A DNA stretch of 64,000 bases from Timema cristinae (taxonomy: Eukaryota; Arthropoda; Insecta; Phasmatodea; Timematidae). Where the stretch lies: positions 15,427,136 through 15,491,135 of the forward strand of contig JBCFYV010011135.1 in assembly GCA_039000515.1 (NCBI GenBank). Direction: 5' to 3'. Numbering within the stretch: the stretch's first letter is position 1; each line of letters starts with the position of its first letter. Under the pieces are notes generated by a model. That model was not told the origin of the DNA and searched no databases. It was given only the letters and a program-made list of their open reading frames with translations. Both the position numbers and the translations under genes were made by a program. Below are positions 32,151 through 44,100 of the stretch, in pieces.

Positions 32151-32187
32151 AAACAAAACCCAAATTTAACTCATAAAATATGTCAAT

Positions 32188-32462
32188 ATTATTATTAGCA
32201 CCGCGCCTTACTACCCATTCGGGTTATACGCACTTACGCTAATGTGTAATGGAAGGGTGATTGTGAGATGAAATGAAGGACCTACAGTTTAACGTGGAAT
32301 CCGAACCACGGTGGAGGCCTGGCATTCCCCACATTCACAAGATGTCTTGTCAGAGGTGAAGGAAGGGTTTGGTAATCAGATAAATCTGTGCCGGGACCGA
32401 GGATTGAACCCCGGCAGCCAGCACAGAAGTCCGACACCTTACCCCTAGACCACCAGGTCACC
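32188..32462 (-). mobile_element. SINE-A, full length
   Basis: (ATT)n, GCACCGCGCCTTACTACCCA, the full body, and a head ending CCTAGACCACCAGGTCACC with both promoter boxes. The AT-rich flanks share ATATTATTA, but this is too tail-like to count as a sure TSD. Confidence 0.92.
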
Positions 32463-32524
32463 CCTTATATTATTAAATTATACAGATATTGTTCATTCTA
32501 TGAAAATTGAAATGCAATTAGACA

Positions 32525-32775
32525 CGACCCACTTCGGTGTCCACATGGTATAAGGTGCTACTCTCACATTAGACTGGATTACAGATGACGTGAGATCGTG
32601 GTTCGAATCTAGGTCAGGTGTATTGACGGTGGTTTTTACACATTGGTTTACCACTCTACCTCCACGCAATTACGGGCACACTTCCTTTAACTATAACGCT
32701 CCTAATCCCTAAAACCATTAGCATAATTATTTTGTAAGTATATAATCCGAACGGGTATTAAGACACGGTGCTAAA
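32525..32775 (+). mobile_element. SINE-B, full length
   Basis: The head GACCCACTTCGGTGTCCACA, B box GGTTCGAATCTAGG, and the tail AATCCGAACGGGTATTAAGA with CACGGTGCTAAA. Confidence 0.85.
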
Positions 32776-33224
32776 AAATATATAAAATTAGAACCCACGG
32801 GAGAATCAATCCATATTGACAGCGACGCTTGTTACTACTATTCATGCCCTCTCCCCTCCTTTACCTGTGAGCCTCCCTACCGCTCCTACACACACCTTGC
32901 CACCCCCCCTCATAGTTTTTTAATCTTGCTAATGTAGCGACGTCCCCTCCCCCGCTTGCCCAGCACCCTCACCCGATGCCGGTATTAAAACCAAGAATAA
33001 CAGTCGTTTTATTAGAGTTCGGAACTTTTGTTACTGGAGGTTGTCAGTACTGACTTTCAGCGGATATAACGGGCCTCAGCTGTGCTGAGGATCGTTGAGG
33101 CTTTATTTAAGAAGAACCAATCATACCACTCAGATACTTTGGTTCGAATACCTATGAGAAACATATTTATTTATATAACATAGCTTAGTCATAAACAGTT
33201 TAGAACCAGATAGATGTTAACGGG

Positions 33225-33415
33225 TGCTAAGGTGTCCCTCACACAATTAATTGACTTCAATTGCTGTTGACATTAAATCCCGTATTCAATTATTCCTGCC
33301 TGATTGTATTAAAGGTGTTTACTATCTAAATTAATTTACAGTCTCTCTCCAAGAGATTGTACCTTGTGGGTACCTTTTATCTAAGTTCTAACCTTTTTGT
33401 CACTAAACATTAGTA
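33225..33415 (+). mobile_element. SINE-B-like relic
   Basis: GCTAAGGTGTCCCTCACACA, TATTAAAGGTGTTTACTATC and TACAGTCTCTCTCCAAGAGA follow SINE-B order with heavy decay. Confidence 0.45.
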
Positions 33416-33684
33416 GCCTGACAACAATATATTAGAACATTTCTCCCTGAAATTGAAAGAGTCAAACCACGTTCCTTTGGTTTGAAATACCCTTAGACCT
33501 CAACGGCTAAAGAAGGCCCAATAATTCTAACTGTAAATCACGTTTAAAATAGATTGTGTATTATTCTAATTAAGAATAAATCACATTTTTCTGTAAACAA
33601 ATTTAATAAACGCATACCGTATGCTAACCTGTACTATAATGCTTCATGCTTCTATTACATATATATTACTACTCCCAAAGGGAA

Positions 33685-34022
33685 GGGTGGCCTGCGATCT
33701 AGGGATAAGTTGTCAGTCTTCTTACTGGGTGCCGGTTCAATCTCGTCCCGCACAGATTTAGCTCTTGGCCAAACCCTTCCTTCACCTCTGACAAGACGCG
33801 TATTAATCACAACTTGTGAATATGGAAATACTAGGCCTCCACCGTGGTTCGGATCCCACGTTAAACTGTAGGTCCTCCAATTCATCTCACAATCACCATA
33901 CCATCACACATTAGTGTAAGTGCGTATAAACCGAACGGATAGTAAGACGTGGTGCTAATATAATATAATAATAATAATAATAATATAATAATAATAATAA
34001 TATAATAATATAATAATAATAA
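33685..34022 (+). mobile_element. SINE-A with long (TAA)n tail
   Basis: The decayed head (GGTGGCCTGCGATCTAGGGA, shortened B box GGTTCAATCTCG) is followed by a full body and GTAGTAAGACGTGGTGC. The tail of about 65 bp mixes AAT and AATAT units and abuts the 50-bp array. Confidence 0.88.
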
Positions 34023-34044
34023 GGGAAGCCTCATCTTGAGAGTA

Positions 34045-35575
34045 TTTTAAATTCCACCTGACGTAGAAGCTATATAAACCACAGCGTGAGACCAGTTTAA
34101 ACCACTTGACACAGAAGCTTATAACCAAGCGTGAGACCATTTAAAACCACTACACAGAAGCTATATAAACACACGTGAAGACCATTTTAAAAACCACCTG
34201 ACACAGAAGCTATATAAACCACAGTGTGAGCCCAGTTTTAAAACCACCTGACACAGAAGCTATATAAACCACAGTGTGAGACCAGTTTAAAACCACCTGA
34301 CACAGAAGCTATATAAACCACAGTGTGAGACCAGTTTAAAAACCACCTGACACATGAAGCTATATAAACCACAGTGTGAGACCAGTTTAAAACACGACAC
34401 AGAAGCTAAAACCACAGTGAGACATTAAAACCCCTGAACAGAAGCTATATAAACCACAGCGTGAGACCAGTTTAAAACCACCTGACACAGAAGCTATATA
34501 AACCACAGCGTGAGACCAGTTTAAAACCACCTGACACAGAAGCTATATAAAACACAGTGTGAGACCAGTTTAAAAACCACCTGACACAGAAGCTATATAA
34601 ACCACAGTGTGAGATCAGTTTAAAAACCACCTGACACAGAAAGCTAAATAAACCACAGTTTAAAAACCACCTGATATAGAAGCTATATAAATCACAGTGA
34701 GAGACCAATTTAAAACCACCTGACACAGAAGCTATATAAACCACAGTGTGAGACCAGTTTAAAAACTACCTGACACAGAAGCTATTGAACCACAGTGTGA
34801 GACCCGTTTTAAAACCACCTGACAAAGCTATATAAACCACAGTGTGAGACCCGTTTATAAACCACCTGAACAAGAAGCTATGTAAACCACAGTGTGAGAC
34901 CAGTTAAAAACTACCTGACACAGAAGCTATATAAACCACAGTGTGAGACCAGTTTAAAAACTACCTGACACAGAAGCTATATGAACCACAGTGTGAGACC
35001 AGTTTAAAAACTACCTGACACAGAAGCTATATAAACCACAGTGTGAGACCCGTTTAAAAACCACCTGACACAGAAGCTATATAAACCACAGTGTGAGACC
35101 AGTTTAAAAACCACCTGATATAGAAGCTATATAAACCACAGTGAGAGACCCGTTTAAAAACCACCTGATATAGAAGCTATATAAATCACAGTGAGAGACC
35201 AATTTAAAACCACCTGACACAGAAGCTATATAAACCACAGTGTGAGACCAGTTTAAAAACCATCTGACACAGAAGCTATATAAACCACAGTGTGAGACCC
35301 GTTTAAAAACCACCTGACACAGAAGCTATATAAACCACAGTGTGAGACCCGTTTAAAAACCACCTGACACAGAAGCTATATAAATCACAGTGTGAGACCA
35401 GTTTAAAAACCACCTGATATAGAAGCTATATAAATCACAGTGAGAGACCAATTTAAAACCACCTGACACAGAAGCTATATAAACCACAGTGTGAGACCCG
35501 TTTAAAAACCACCTGACACAGAAGCTATATAAACCACAGTGTGAGACCAGTTTAAAAGGCACCGAACACAGAAGC
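34045..35575. repeat. 50-bp tandem array, about 30 copies
   Basis: The unit contains ACACAGAAGCTATATAAACC, then ACAGTGTGAGACC and AGTTTAAAAACCACCTG. The first 400 bp is the most irregular, with many small indels (34130-34440). The right part is regular, with a CCTGATATAG variant. Most units carry TATATAAA, a TATA-box-like string. Frames cycle every three units, so repetitive ORFs on the minus strand are by-products. Confidence 0.95.
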
Positions 35576-36039
35576 TTCAACTTATGCATGTCTACCTCCA
35601 AGTTCTCTCGTTTGTATACAAGCGGCGACCAATATTCTGTGCGTCCTGTTTTACATGCTTCAGGGGGGAAAGGGGGGTTAGTAAAAAAAGAACATTGAAG
35701 AGATGGGTAGAGTTGGATCTCTACTGACCTTTTGGGGGTGAAGGGGCTATGAGGTTGGGTTAAGGATGGTGATGTGGAGCGGGTGATGCCGAAGTGGCCG
35801 ACGGTCTTTGGGTAAACAGAAGGAAAGATCTCTCTTCCCTCGTCTGTGACATCCTCAAGAAGTTTTAGGAGGATCCCACATAGTGCCCGTTCGGACCCTA
35901 TAAGAGGCAGCTTCGAGTGGTCCCCTTTATGCCGTGACCCACCGATGTTTGGATGGAGATGATGTTTAAACGCGCCTGTCCAAACAAACCTTCTAAATAT
36001 GTAGGTTTTTTTTAGGGTCAAACTGCCATAAGGACCCAA
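35353..36039 (-). CDS. Longest open frame in the window, 228 codons, probably not a gene
   Basis: The first roughly 150 codons (36039-35585) lie in non-repetitive, GC-richer sequence. They contain LLEDVTDEGREIF and a Ser/Pro-rich stretch. The last roughly 75 codons are translation of the 50-bp array. I recognise no domain. The start is not in a strong context. The non-repetitive half could be a real exon or a transposon remnant whose frame happens to run into the array. Confidence 0.15.
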   Translation of the reverse strand: MGPYGSLTLKKTYIFRRFVWTGAFKHHLHPNIGGSRHKGDHSKLPLIGSERALCGILLKLLEDVTDEGREIFPSVYPKTVGHFGITRSTSPSLTQPHSPFTPKRSVEIQLYPSLQCSFFTNPPFPPEACKTGRTEYWSPLVYKRENLEVDMHKLKLLCSVPFKLVSHCGLYSFCVRWFLNGSHTVVYIASVSGGFKLVSHCDLYSFYIRWFLNWSHTVIYIASVSGGF

Positions 36040-36459
36040 GAAGAAAAAAGTTTGATATTTAAATAATCTCTTTTAAAACGATTAGTTTTTTTTAAAATTG
36101 TTTTTGGGAATTGCATGTGCTAGAGTGAGTGTTTTACTTTTGACTTGATATCCGCACGTCAAGCGATAAATGGCCACGCAGACTTTCAATTCAAACCCAA
36201 TTCATACGACGTGTTATTTCAATATATGGTGCACACCAAAATAAAGTCAAAAGATCAATAAAAATAATCTAGAAGAATATTAAGACAATTTTTTTTAAAA
36301 AATCTCTCTTTGGTTGGAAACATTGTCAGACCATCCCATCAACAATTTTCACTTATAGACTACACAACCACCAACCTCCCTTGCTCCATCCAGCTTACAG
36401 TACTTTGAAAATCAGAAAATTTCATTAAACATTTCCACTTACACACCCCCATATGAGCA
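36040..36459. other. No recognised element
   Basis: Unique AT-rich sequence with a C-rich patch at about 36360-36385. Confidence 0.5.
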
Positions 36460-36640
36460 CCCTCTTGGTCAAATGGTCATATATCCTGGCTACTAATATA
36501 CAGGGCATGGGTTCAGTTCCTGGTTGTACTATAGGTATCTTAAGCGAAGGGGAATAGTTCCTATGGTCGCCATGGTCTGGTTTATTAGTCTTAAGTTAGG
36601 TTAAGATTTCTACTGGCACAACATAATCTTCATAATAATT
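36460..36640 (+). mobile_element. SINE-D, diverged and 3'-truncated
   Basis: TTGGTCAAATGGTCATATAT (A-box region), GGGTTCAGTTCCTGG (B box), AAGCGAAGGGGAATAGTTCC and GGTTAAGATTTCTACTGGCA follow SINE-D order. Confidence 0.65.
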
Positions 36641-37217
36641 ACATAATTTCATCGGGGGTAGAGTAACCGCAACTACATGGTTGTAATGATTATATTTTAT
36701 AGATACATTTTTACTAATTTATAGATAGTAAGATCTGATCTAACGTGATAATATTCAACATTCACTTTAATTTAAAACTATTTAATTTCAGCAGTAAATA
36801 TCAACTAGGTGCAGCAGCCTTCTGTCTCTCTATACTGGCCACCCAGGTAAAATCTTCCCCGAAAGTGAGTGAGTTAGGGACAAAGCACGGTTGCAGGCCC
36901 TTACTCAAGGAATGTTCTAGAAGCTTTAGTGGATATACCTTTTGGCAAACATAGGCTTCCTCAATAGCTTGTTCGTCTCCGAGCTGTACGGGCGTTTGTC
37001 ACCCATAGGAATACATATTTTTATTAAAATAACCTAATTTTAATCGGACTTTATACATTTCATGCCAAACATTTTTAGTCAGCACAGCTTCCTATCAAAT
37101 GAATCAGTGGAACGTGTGATCTCTAATCACGGATACCAATTGTTCAGACTCATAACAACAGTGAATTAAACTTTTAAATCACACTTATATCTTATTATTA
37201 AACTCAACATTGATAGA
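36641..37217. other. No recognised element
   Basis: A 69-codon frame at 36745 ends in a slightly GC-richer patch. No domain is recognised. Confidence 0.45.
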
Positions 37218-37515
37218 GGTGACCTGGTGGTCTAGAGGTATGAGGTCAGACTTGTGTGTTGGGGGTCCGGGGTTCAATCCTCGGTCCCGGCACAGATTTA
37301 TCTGAATGCCAAACCCTTCCTTCACCTCTGACAAGACGTGTATTAAACACAACTTGTGAATGCGTGGAAAGCGAGGCCTCCACCGTGGTTCGGATTCCAC
37401 TTTAAACTGTAGGTCCTCCATTTCATCTCACATTCACCCTACCATTACACATTAGCTTAAGTGCATATAACCTGAATGGGTAGTAAGACGCGGTGCTAAT
37501 ACTAATAATAATAAT
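37218..37515 (+). mobile_element. SINE-A, full length
   Basis: GGTGACCTGGTGGTCTAGAG, a B box in GGGGTTCAATCC, the complete body including the ACACAACTTGTGAATG segment, and tail GGTAGTAAGACGCGGTGC plus TAA units. Confidence 0.92.
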
Positions 37516-37601
37516 AGAACCTCGAGTAAAATATGCACACCATTAAAAAATGTAGTATTAAAATAATACTACCCGAATGGAGTGACATTAAATTTCAGTG
37601 T

Positions 37602-37895
37602 GACTCGACACCTTAATTCAGTTGGTAGCATGTCTGTCTACTGAGCTAAGAGTTTTAAGTTCGAGTCCCGCCATGACCAAACAAATTTTCATTGGTGAAA
37701 TGTGGGTTTACCCTTTCACAGTGATGAATTAACAGACGGGGACTGGATGTTGTGTCTGTCCTCGTCTTAGGTTAAGTTATAAGACATATGAGGCTATGAA
37801 AGGCCTAGCTAGCCGGTACTGGAAAATATATGACTTGAATAAAAAAAAAACTGACCCAGACCACAGGCTGGAAACAGTGGTGAATGTAAAAAAAA
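37602..37895 (+). mobile_element. SINE-E, near full length
   Basis: CGACACCTTAATTCAGTTGG (A box), AGTTCGAGTCCCGCCATGAC (B box), GGTGAAATGTGGGTTTACCC, GACATATGAGGCTATGAAAG, then CTGACCCAGACCACAG and A-runs. Confidence 0.82.
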
Positions 37896-38031
37896 AAAAA
37901 TTACCTCCTTGTAGAGAAAATGAACTTTTACATGGTGCCCCAACCCACAGAGGTTGGTACCATATCCGCCATTGCTAGTAGAAGACCAGGAATGTCTAGT
38001 CGACAAACCCTGGACACATACGCTAGATAAA

Positions 38032-38323
38032 AATTATTATTAGCACCGCGTCTTACTACCCGTTCGGGTTATAAGCACTTACGCTAATGTGTAATGGTAG
38101 GGTGATTGTGAGATGAAATGGAGGACTTACAGTTTAACGTGGAATCCGAACCATGGTGGAGGCCTGGCATTCCCCACATTCACAAGTTGTTATTAATACA
38201 CGTCTTGTCAGAGGTGAAGGAAGGGTTTGGCATTCAGATAAATCTGTGCCGGGACCGAGGATTGCAACCCCGGACTCCCAGCACATAAGTCTGACACCTT
38301 ACCTCTAGAGCACCAGATAACCT
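38032..38323 (-). mobile_element. SINE-A, full length
   Basis: The ATT tail, the intact CCCGTTCGGG hairpin, the body with ACAAGTTGTTATTAATACAC, and a head with one extra base in the B box (GGATTGCAACCCC) that would weaken pol III binding. Confidence 0.9.
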
Positions 38324-39092
38324 ACACTTGAAAATAATAAATTCCCCCGATCTTAACAAAGCTTAGAAAAACAGACAATTTCATCAACAGTTTTCACTTA
38401 ACCGCCCAACCACCTCTCTCAAAAATTGAAAACATTCTTACCCTGTGTCTATGAGTATCATAGGATTATATTCCTTCATGGTTTTTCATCTTCTAATGCT
38501 ATCCCCTGAAACTCTACTTTCTTCTTGGCAATCTTTTCTTAAGGTACCAAAAAAGAAGAAGAAGAAACAGCAGCGACTAGGTCCTAGCGTGCCTGGGACC
38601 AATTCTTCGCGTTTGCCCTCCTCTCGGGAAATCTCGCTAAGTGCGAGACGTGCTGGGAATGCTGGAGACTCCCTAGGCGAGTTTTAGGACTCGCTTCAGT
38701 TGGTCAGATTTCCACCACAATCACCCGTTCTCCCTCTCCCCTCTCTCTTCTTCTCTTTTCCTCATCATTGGCAAGAATCCCCCACTCCCCATCATTTTTT
38801 TTTCTCTCTCCAAGAGTCGAAATGCAGGTGCACCCTCCCCCCCCCCTCTTTAGAATTTGGACGAAAAAAGCTTCTTTTCTGTTTCCATTTCTTTACTCGT
38901 AGGTGGTGATAAAAAAAAGGAGGTACTAATAATACAGCTCTCACAATAAATAATTCTAGCGAGTACGTGGAAGGTGTAGAAATGTCTGCTGAACATTCTT
39001 CGTTAAGGTGATGAAATTGAACGTACGTGAGTGTCTGCGATAAACTCTTTTCAGACTACTCAACCCTCCCTTTACCTCTTACACAGTCTAAC
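38324..39092. other. Unique sequence with a GC-rich core at 38560-38690
   Basis: The core (CCTAGCGTGCCTGGGACCAA, CTCTCGGGAAATCTCGCTAA) is flanked by AAG and CT-rich runs. An 80-codon frame covers it, without a recognisable domain. Confidence 0.3.
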
Positions 39093-39672
39093 CAAGGGGT
39101 CTCCAAACTTTATTTTTTGCAACCAGGGGCATAGGCCTATTAAGGCTTGGAAAAAAAATTCAAACAATAATATTAATTTTATTTCAATAGAAATTAATAT
39201 TTGACCATAGAAACCTAGGGTATTTAATAGCATGCATCACATGTCAATCAACTCTGTGAAACATTCGACTGAAAATAGTAAATTTACACGAACACTATTG
39301 CACGTGGATCATTTCTGATTAAACATTAATGGAGATAAAGAGTTAGTAGAAGTTTCTAATACTAAACATTGTTGAAATATGAAATTATATTTAGATGAAA
39401 CCTGCTTTGAAATGACAGTTTTTAACCATTTTATAATGGCTTCACAGATAAGCATTGTGCACAAATCTTCATTCTGTCATAACAGGGACATGCTGTAGTT
39501 ACTAACAAGAAACTTGGTCGCTTTGTCCTCTATAGTCACCGCGGAAAATGTCGAGTAATCATTCAAATACGAATGCACTGCACACCTTTCTGGCAGAACG
39601 TAGGTCTTTTATTTTCCCTTTTACTTCCATATCTCGCGCGAGCCGGGAGCAGTGTTGGGCCTGATAAGAGAA
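39093..39672. repeat. Dispersed repeat F, copy 2, with hAT-like left end
   Basis: 39234-39672 is the inverted counterpart of 7130-7545 (TAATGGCTTCACAGATAAGC, CATTCTGTCATAACAGGGAC, ATATCTCGCGCGAG). The sequence at 39093, CAAGGGGTCTCCAAACTTTA, resembles a hAT terminus. If it belongs to F, the family is hAT-derived. The other two copies do not show that end. Confidence 0.55.
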
Positions 39673-40045
39673 ACGCACACAAAATAATGACACAACCGTA
39701 CACACTTTATAATTTAATGTATTATAGCTTTAAGTCCTAATAATCTTGTTAATAACAATAAATACTATTTACATTTTATATATTTTAAACAAAATTTATA
39801 AAATAATTTTAACAAATTTAAAATTTTCAAAAGCCTGTTATTTGTAAATTAGCCTTAATTTAACGCTAACAGTTTGCAAAACTATAAACGTCTCCTTATT
39901 TATTATAATTACAATTCACATAATTCTATTTTAATCTAAATTTCCAAGCTCATTTTCAAAAAATTTCAAGTTTTCTAAAATTTGTCTTAACTTCTGTTAT
40001 ATGAATTTATTTGAATAAAGTAAACTTACATTACTATTATTTATA
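39673..40045. other. AT-rich stretch, nothing recognised
   Basis: No gene or shared repeat. Confidence 0.5.
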
Positions 40046-40055
40046 ATGTAAAATA

Positions 40056-40317
40056 TTATTATTCTTATTATTTAGCACCGCGTCTTACTACACGTTCGGG
40101 TTATACGCTTTAAGTACTAATTACGCTAGTGGATTAGGAATTGGGAAGGTTGAATTAGAGGAAGTAAACTCGCATTTGCGTTAAGGGAGAGTGGAAAACC
40201 ATTTAGGAAAAACTACCCCCAGTTCACCAGACCGAGATTCGAACCTCGATCCCCCCGTCCTCAGCGGTCGAGCTCAACACGACTAGCACGTTAGCCAACT
40301 ACGCCATGAGGCGGGTC
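40056..40317 (-). mobile_element. SINE-B, full length, with TSD
   Basis: AT tail, TTAGCACCGCGTCTTACTAC, hairpin ACGTTCGGGT, body and head. The duplication ATGTAAAATA lies at 40046-40055 and 40318-40327. It is closely related to the copy at 24639: both read CAGCRGTCGAGC and AACACGAC in the head, indicating one subfamily. Confidence 0.93.
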
Positions 40318-40327
40318 ATGTAAAATA

Positions 40328-40903
40328 GACCCCATATTTAAATTTCGAACAAAATGGTTGTGTTCTCAAAATATTTCAAATTTGACAAAAAAAACCTCAT
40401 TAAATAGTTTATTTTAGAAAAACAAATATGTAATAATATTTATATTGTAAGCTTGCCAAATATACATTTTGTACCAAATCATTAGAACCATATTAAAAAT
40501 TATAGATCTAATTTTTTTAAACTAAATTTTTTTTTTCGTATTAAAATCACTAGAAATTTTTTTTAAATTTTAAATTAAAAAATATCATTAATCTGCACAC
40601 TACTCTCAATTTGAGGGCTTAGGTCAAATAAAAAATACCGAGTTATATATAGCCATCAAGTCTGAACAAAATCCGTCAACCGGTTTCAGATCTTTGGCCT
40701 GAGACAGACAGCCAAACAGATATGGGGACATACAAAATTGTAAAATACACTTTATTTTGGGTTCGGGCAAATCAAACAAACCTAAAGATTCGTTAGGTAT
40801 AATCTCCAGGTCAAAACTTTTCACGATTACTATACTTTATTTTGATATGAAAAATTTGAAAGGTGATCTTTCTTTTAAAACATGTTTTAAATTCACTTCA
40901 AGT
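40328..40903. other. AT-rich stretch, nothing recognised
   Basis: No gene is supported. Two opposed short frames at 40624-40939 have no motif. Confidence 0.5.
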
Positions 40904-41139
40904 TATACTACCCGTTTGAGTTTTGCACCTATGCACTAATTGCACTAATGTATTAGGGATAAGAAAGGTTTAATTCAGAGTAATTATACCCACATTTGGG
41001 TAAAGGGAGAATATAAAACAATTTAGGAAAAAACTCAATACACCCGACCAGGAATCTAACCACTGATCTTCCTGTCATAGGTAGCTAAGTTTGTTGTGAG
41101 AGTTACGTCTTATATCATTCGGCCTCAGAAGCGGGTAAA
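40904..41139 (-). mobile_element. SINE-B, lacking AAT tail, next to the 25-bp array
   Basis: TACTACCCGTTTGAGTTTTG, a body with TACCCACATTTGGGTAAAGG, and the head CATTCGGCCTCAGAAGCGGG. The 25-bp array begins immediately after the head. Confidence 0.8.
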
Positions 41140-41140
41140 G

Positions 41141-44100
41141 TCCAAGTGAATGACAGTCTGTGTCCTCCTAGTGAATGACAGTCTGTATCCTCCTAGTGAA
41201 TGACAGTTTGTGTCCTCCTATTGAATGACAATCTGTATCCTCCTAGTGAATGACAGTCTGTGTCCTCCTAGGGAATGACAGTCTGTATCCTCCTAGTGAA
41301 TGACAGTCTGTATCCTCTTATTGAATGACAGTCTGTATCCTCCTAGTGAATGACAGTCTGTATCCTCCTAGTGAATGACAGTCTGTGTCCTCCTAGTGAA
41401 TGACAGTCTGTGTCCTCTTATTGAATGACAGTCTGTATCCTCTTATTGAATGACAGTCTGTATCCTCCTAGGGAATGACAGTCTGTATCCTCCAAGTGAA
41501 TGACAGTCTGTATCCTCTTATTGAATGACAGTATGTATCCTCTTATTGAATGACAGTCTGTATCCTCCTAGTGAATGACAGTCTGTATCCTCCTAGGGAA
41601 TGACAGTTTGTGTCCTCCTAGGGAATGACAGTCTGTATCCTCCAAGTGAATGACAGTCTGTGTCCTCCTAGTGAATGACAGTCTGTATCCTCCTAGTGAA
41701 TGACAGTCTGTATCCTCCTAGTGAATGACAGTCTGTATCCTCCTAGTGAATGACAGTTTGTGTCCTCCTAGTGAATGACAGTCTGTGTCCTCCTAGTGAA
41801 TGACAGTCTGTATCCTCCTAGTGAATGACAGTTTGTGTCCTTCTAGTGAATGACAGTTTGTGTCCTCCTAGTGAATGACAGTCTGTGTCCTCCTAGTGAA
41901 TGACAGTCTGTATCCTCCTAGTGAATGACAGTCTGTATCCTCCTAGTGAATGACAGTCTGTGTCCTCCTTGTGAATGACAGTCTGTGTCCTCTTATTGAA
42001 TGACAGTCTGTATCCTCTTATTGAATGACAGTCTGTGTCCTCCTAGGAATGACAGTCTGTATCCTCCTAGTGAATGACAGTTTGTGTCCTCCTAGTGAAT
42101 GACAGTCTGTGTCCTCCTAGTGAATGACAGTCTGTATCCTCCTAGTGAATGACAGTCTGTATCCTCCTAGTGAATGACAGTCTGTGTCCTCCTAGTGAAT
42201 GACAGTCTGTGTCCTCTTATTGAATGACAGTCTGTATCCTCTTATTGAATGACAGTCTGTGTCCTCCTAGGGAATGACAGTTTGTATCCTCCAAGTGAAT
42301 GACAGTCTGTATCCTCTTATGAATGACAGTATGTATCCTCTTATTGAATGACAGTCTGTATCCTCCTAGTGAATGACAGTCTGTATCCTCCTAGTGAATG
42401 ACAGTCTGTGTCCTCCTAGTGAATGACAGTCTGTGTCCTCTTATTGAATGACAGTCTGTATCCTCTTATTGAATGACAGTCTGTATCCTCCTAGGGAATG
42501 ACAGTCTGTATCCTCCAAGTGAATGACAGTCTGTATCCTCTTATTGAATGACAGTCTGTATCCTCTTATTGAATGACAGTTTGTATCCTCCTAGTGAATG
42601 ACAGTTTGTGTCCTCCTATTGAATGACAATCTGTATCCTCCTAGTGAATGACAGTCTGTGTCCTCCTAGGGAATGACAGTCTGTATCCTCCTAGTGAATG
42701 ACAGTCTGTATCCTCCTAGTGAATGACAGTCTGTATCCTCCTAGTGAATGACAGTCTGTGTCCTCCTAGTGAATGACCGTTTGTGTCCTCTTATTGAATG
42801 ACAGTCTGTATCCTCTTATTGAATGACAGTCTGTATCCTCCTAGGGAATGACAGTCTGTATCCTCCAAGTTAATGACAGTCTGTATCCTCTTATTGAATG
42901 ACAGTATGTATCCTCCTAGTGAATGACAGTCTGTATCCTCTTATTGAATGACAGTCTGTATCCTCTTATTGAATGACAGTCTGTATCCTCCTAGTGAATG
43001 ACAGTCTGTATCCTCTTATTGAATGACAGTCTGTATCATCTTATTGAATGATAGTCTGTATCCTCCAAGTGACTGACAGTCTGTATCCTCCTAGTGAATG
43101 TCAGTCTGTGTCCTCCTAGTGAATGACAGTATGTATCCTCCTAGTGAATGACAGTCTGTATCCTCTTATTGAATGACAGTCTGTATCCTCTTATTGAATG
43201 ACAATCTGTATCCTCCTAGTGAATGACAGTCTGTATCCTCCTAGTGAATGCCAGTATGTATCCTCCTAGTGAATGACAGTCTGTATCCTCTTATTGAATG
43301 ACAGTCTGTATCCTCTTATTGAATGACATTATGTATCCTCCAAGTGAATGACAGTATGTATCCTCCTAGTGAATGACAGTCTGTATCCTCTTATTGAATG
43401 ACAGTTTGTATCCCCCAAGTGAATGACAGTCTGTATCCTCCAAGTGAATGACAGTCTGTATCCTCCTAGTGAATGACAGTCTGTATCCTCCTAGTGAATG
43501 ACAGTCTGTGTCCTCCTAGTGAATGACAGTCTGTATCCTCCTAGTGAATGACAGTATGTATCCTCTTATTGAATGACAGTCTGTATCCTCCAAGTGAATG
43601 AGAGTCTGTATCCTCCTAGTGAATGACAGTATGTATCCTCTTATTGAATGACAGTCTGTATCCTCCAAGTGAATGACAGTCTGTATCCTCCTAGTGAATG
43701 ACAGTCTGTATCCTCTTATTGAATGACAGTCTGTATCCTCTTATTGAATGACAGTCTGTATCCTCCAAGTGAATGACAGTCTGTATCCTCTTATTGAATG
43801 ACAGTCTGTATCCTCCTAGTGAATGACAGTATGTATTCTCTTATTGAATGACAGTCTGTATCCTCCAAGTGAATGACAGTCTGTATCCTCCAAGTGAATG
43901 ACAGTCTGTATCCTCCTAGTGAATGACAGTCTGTATCCTCCAAGTGAATGACAGTATGTATCCTCCTAGTGAATGACAGTCTGTATCCTCCTAGTGAATG
44001 ACAGTCTGTATCCTCTTATTGAATGACAGTCTGTATCCTCCTAGTGAATGACAGTCTGTATCCTCTTATTGAATGACAGTCTGTATCCTCCTAGTGAATG

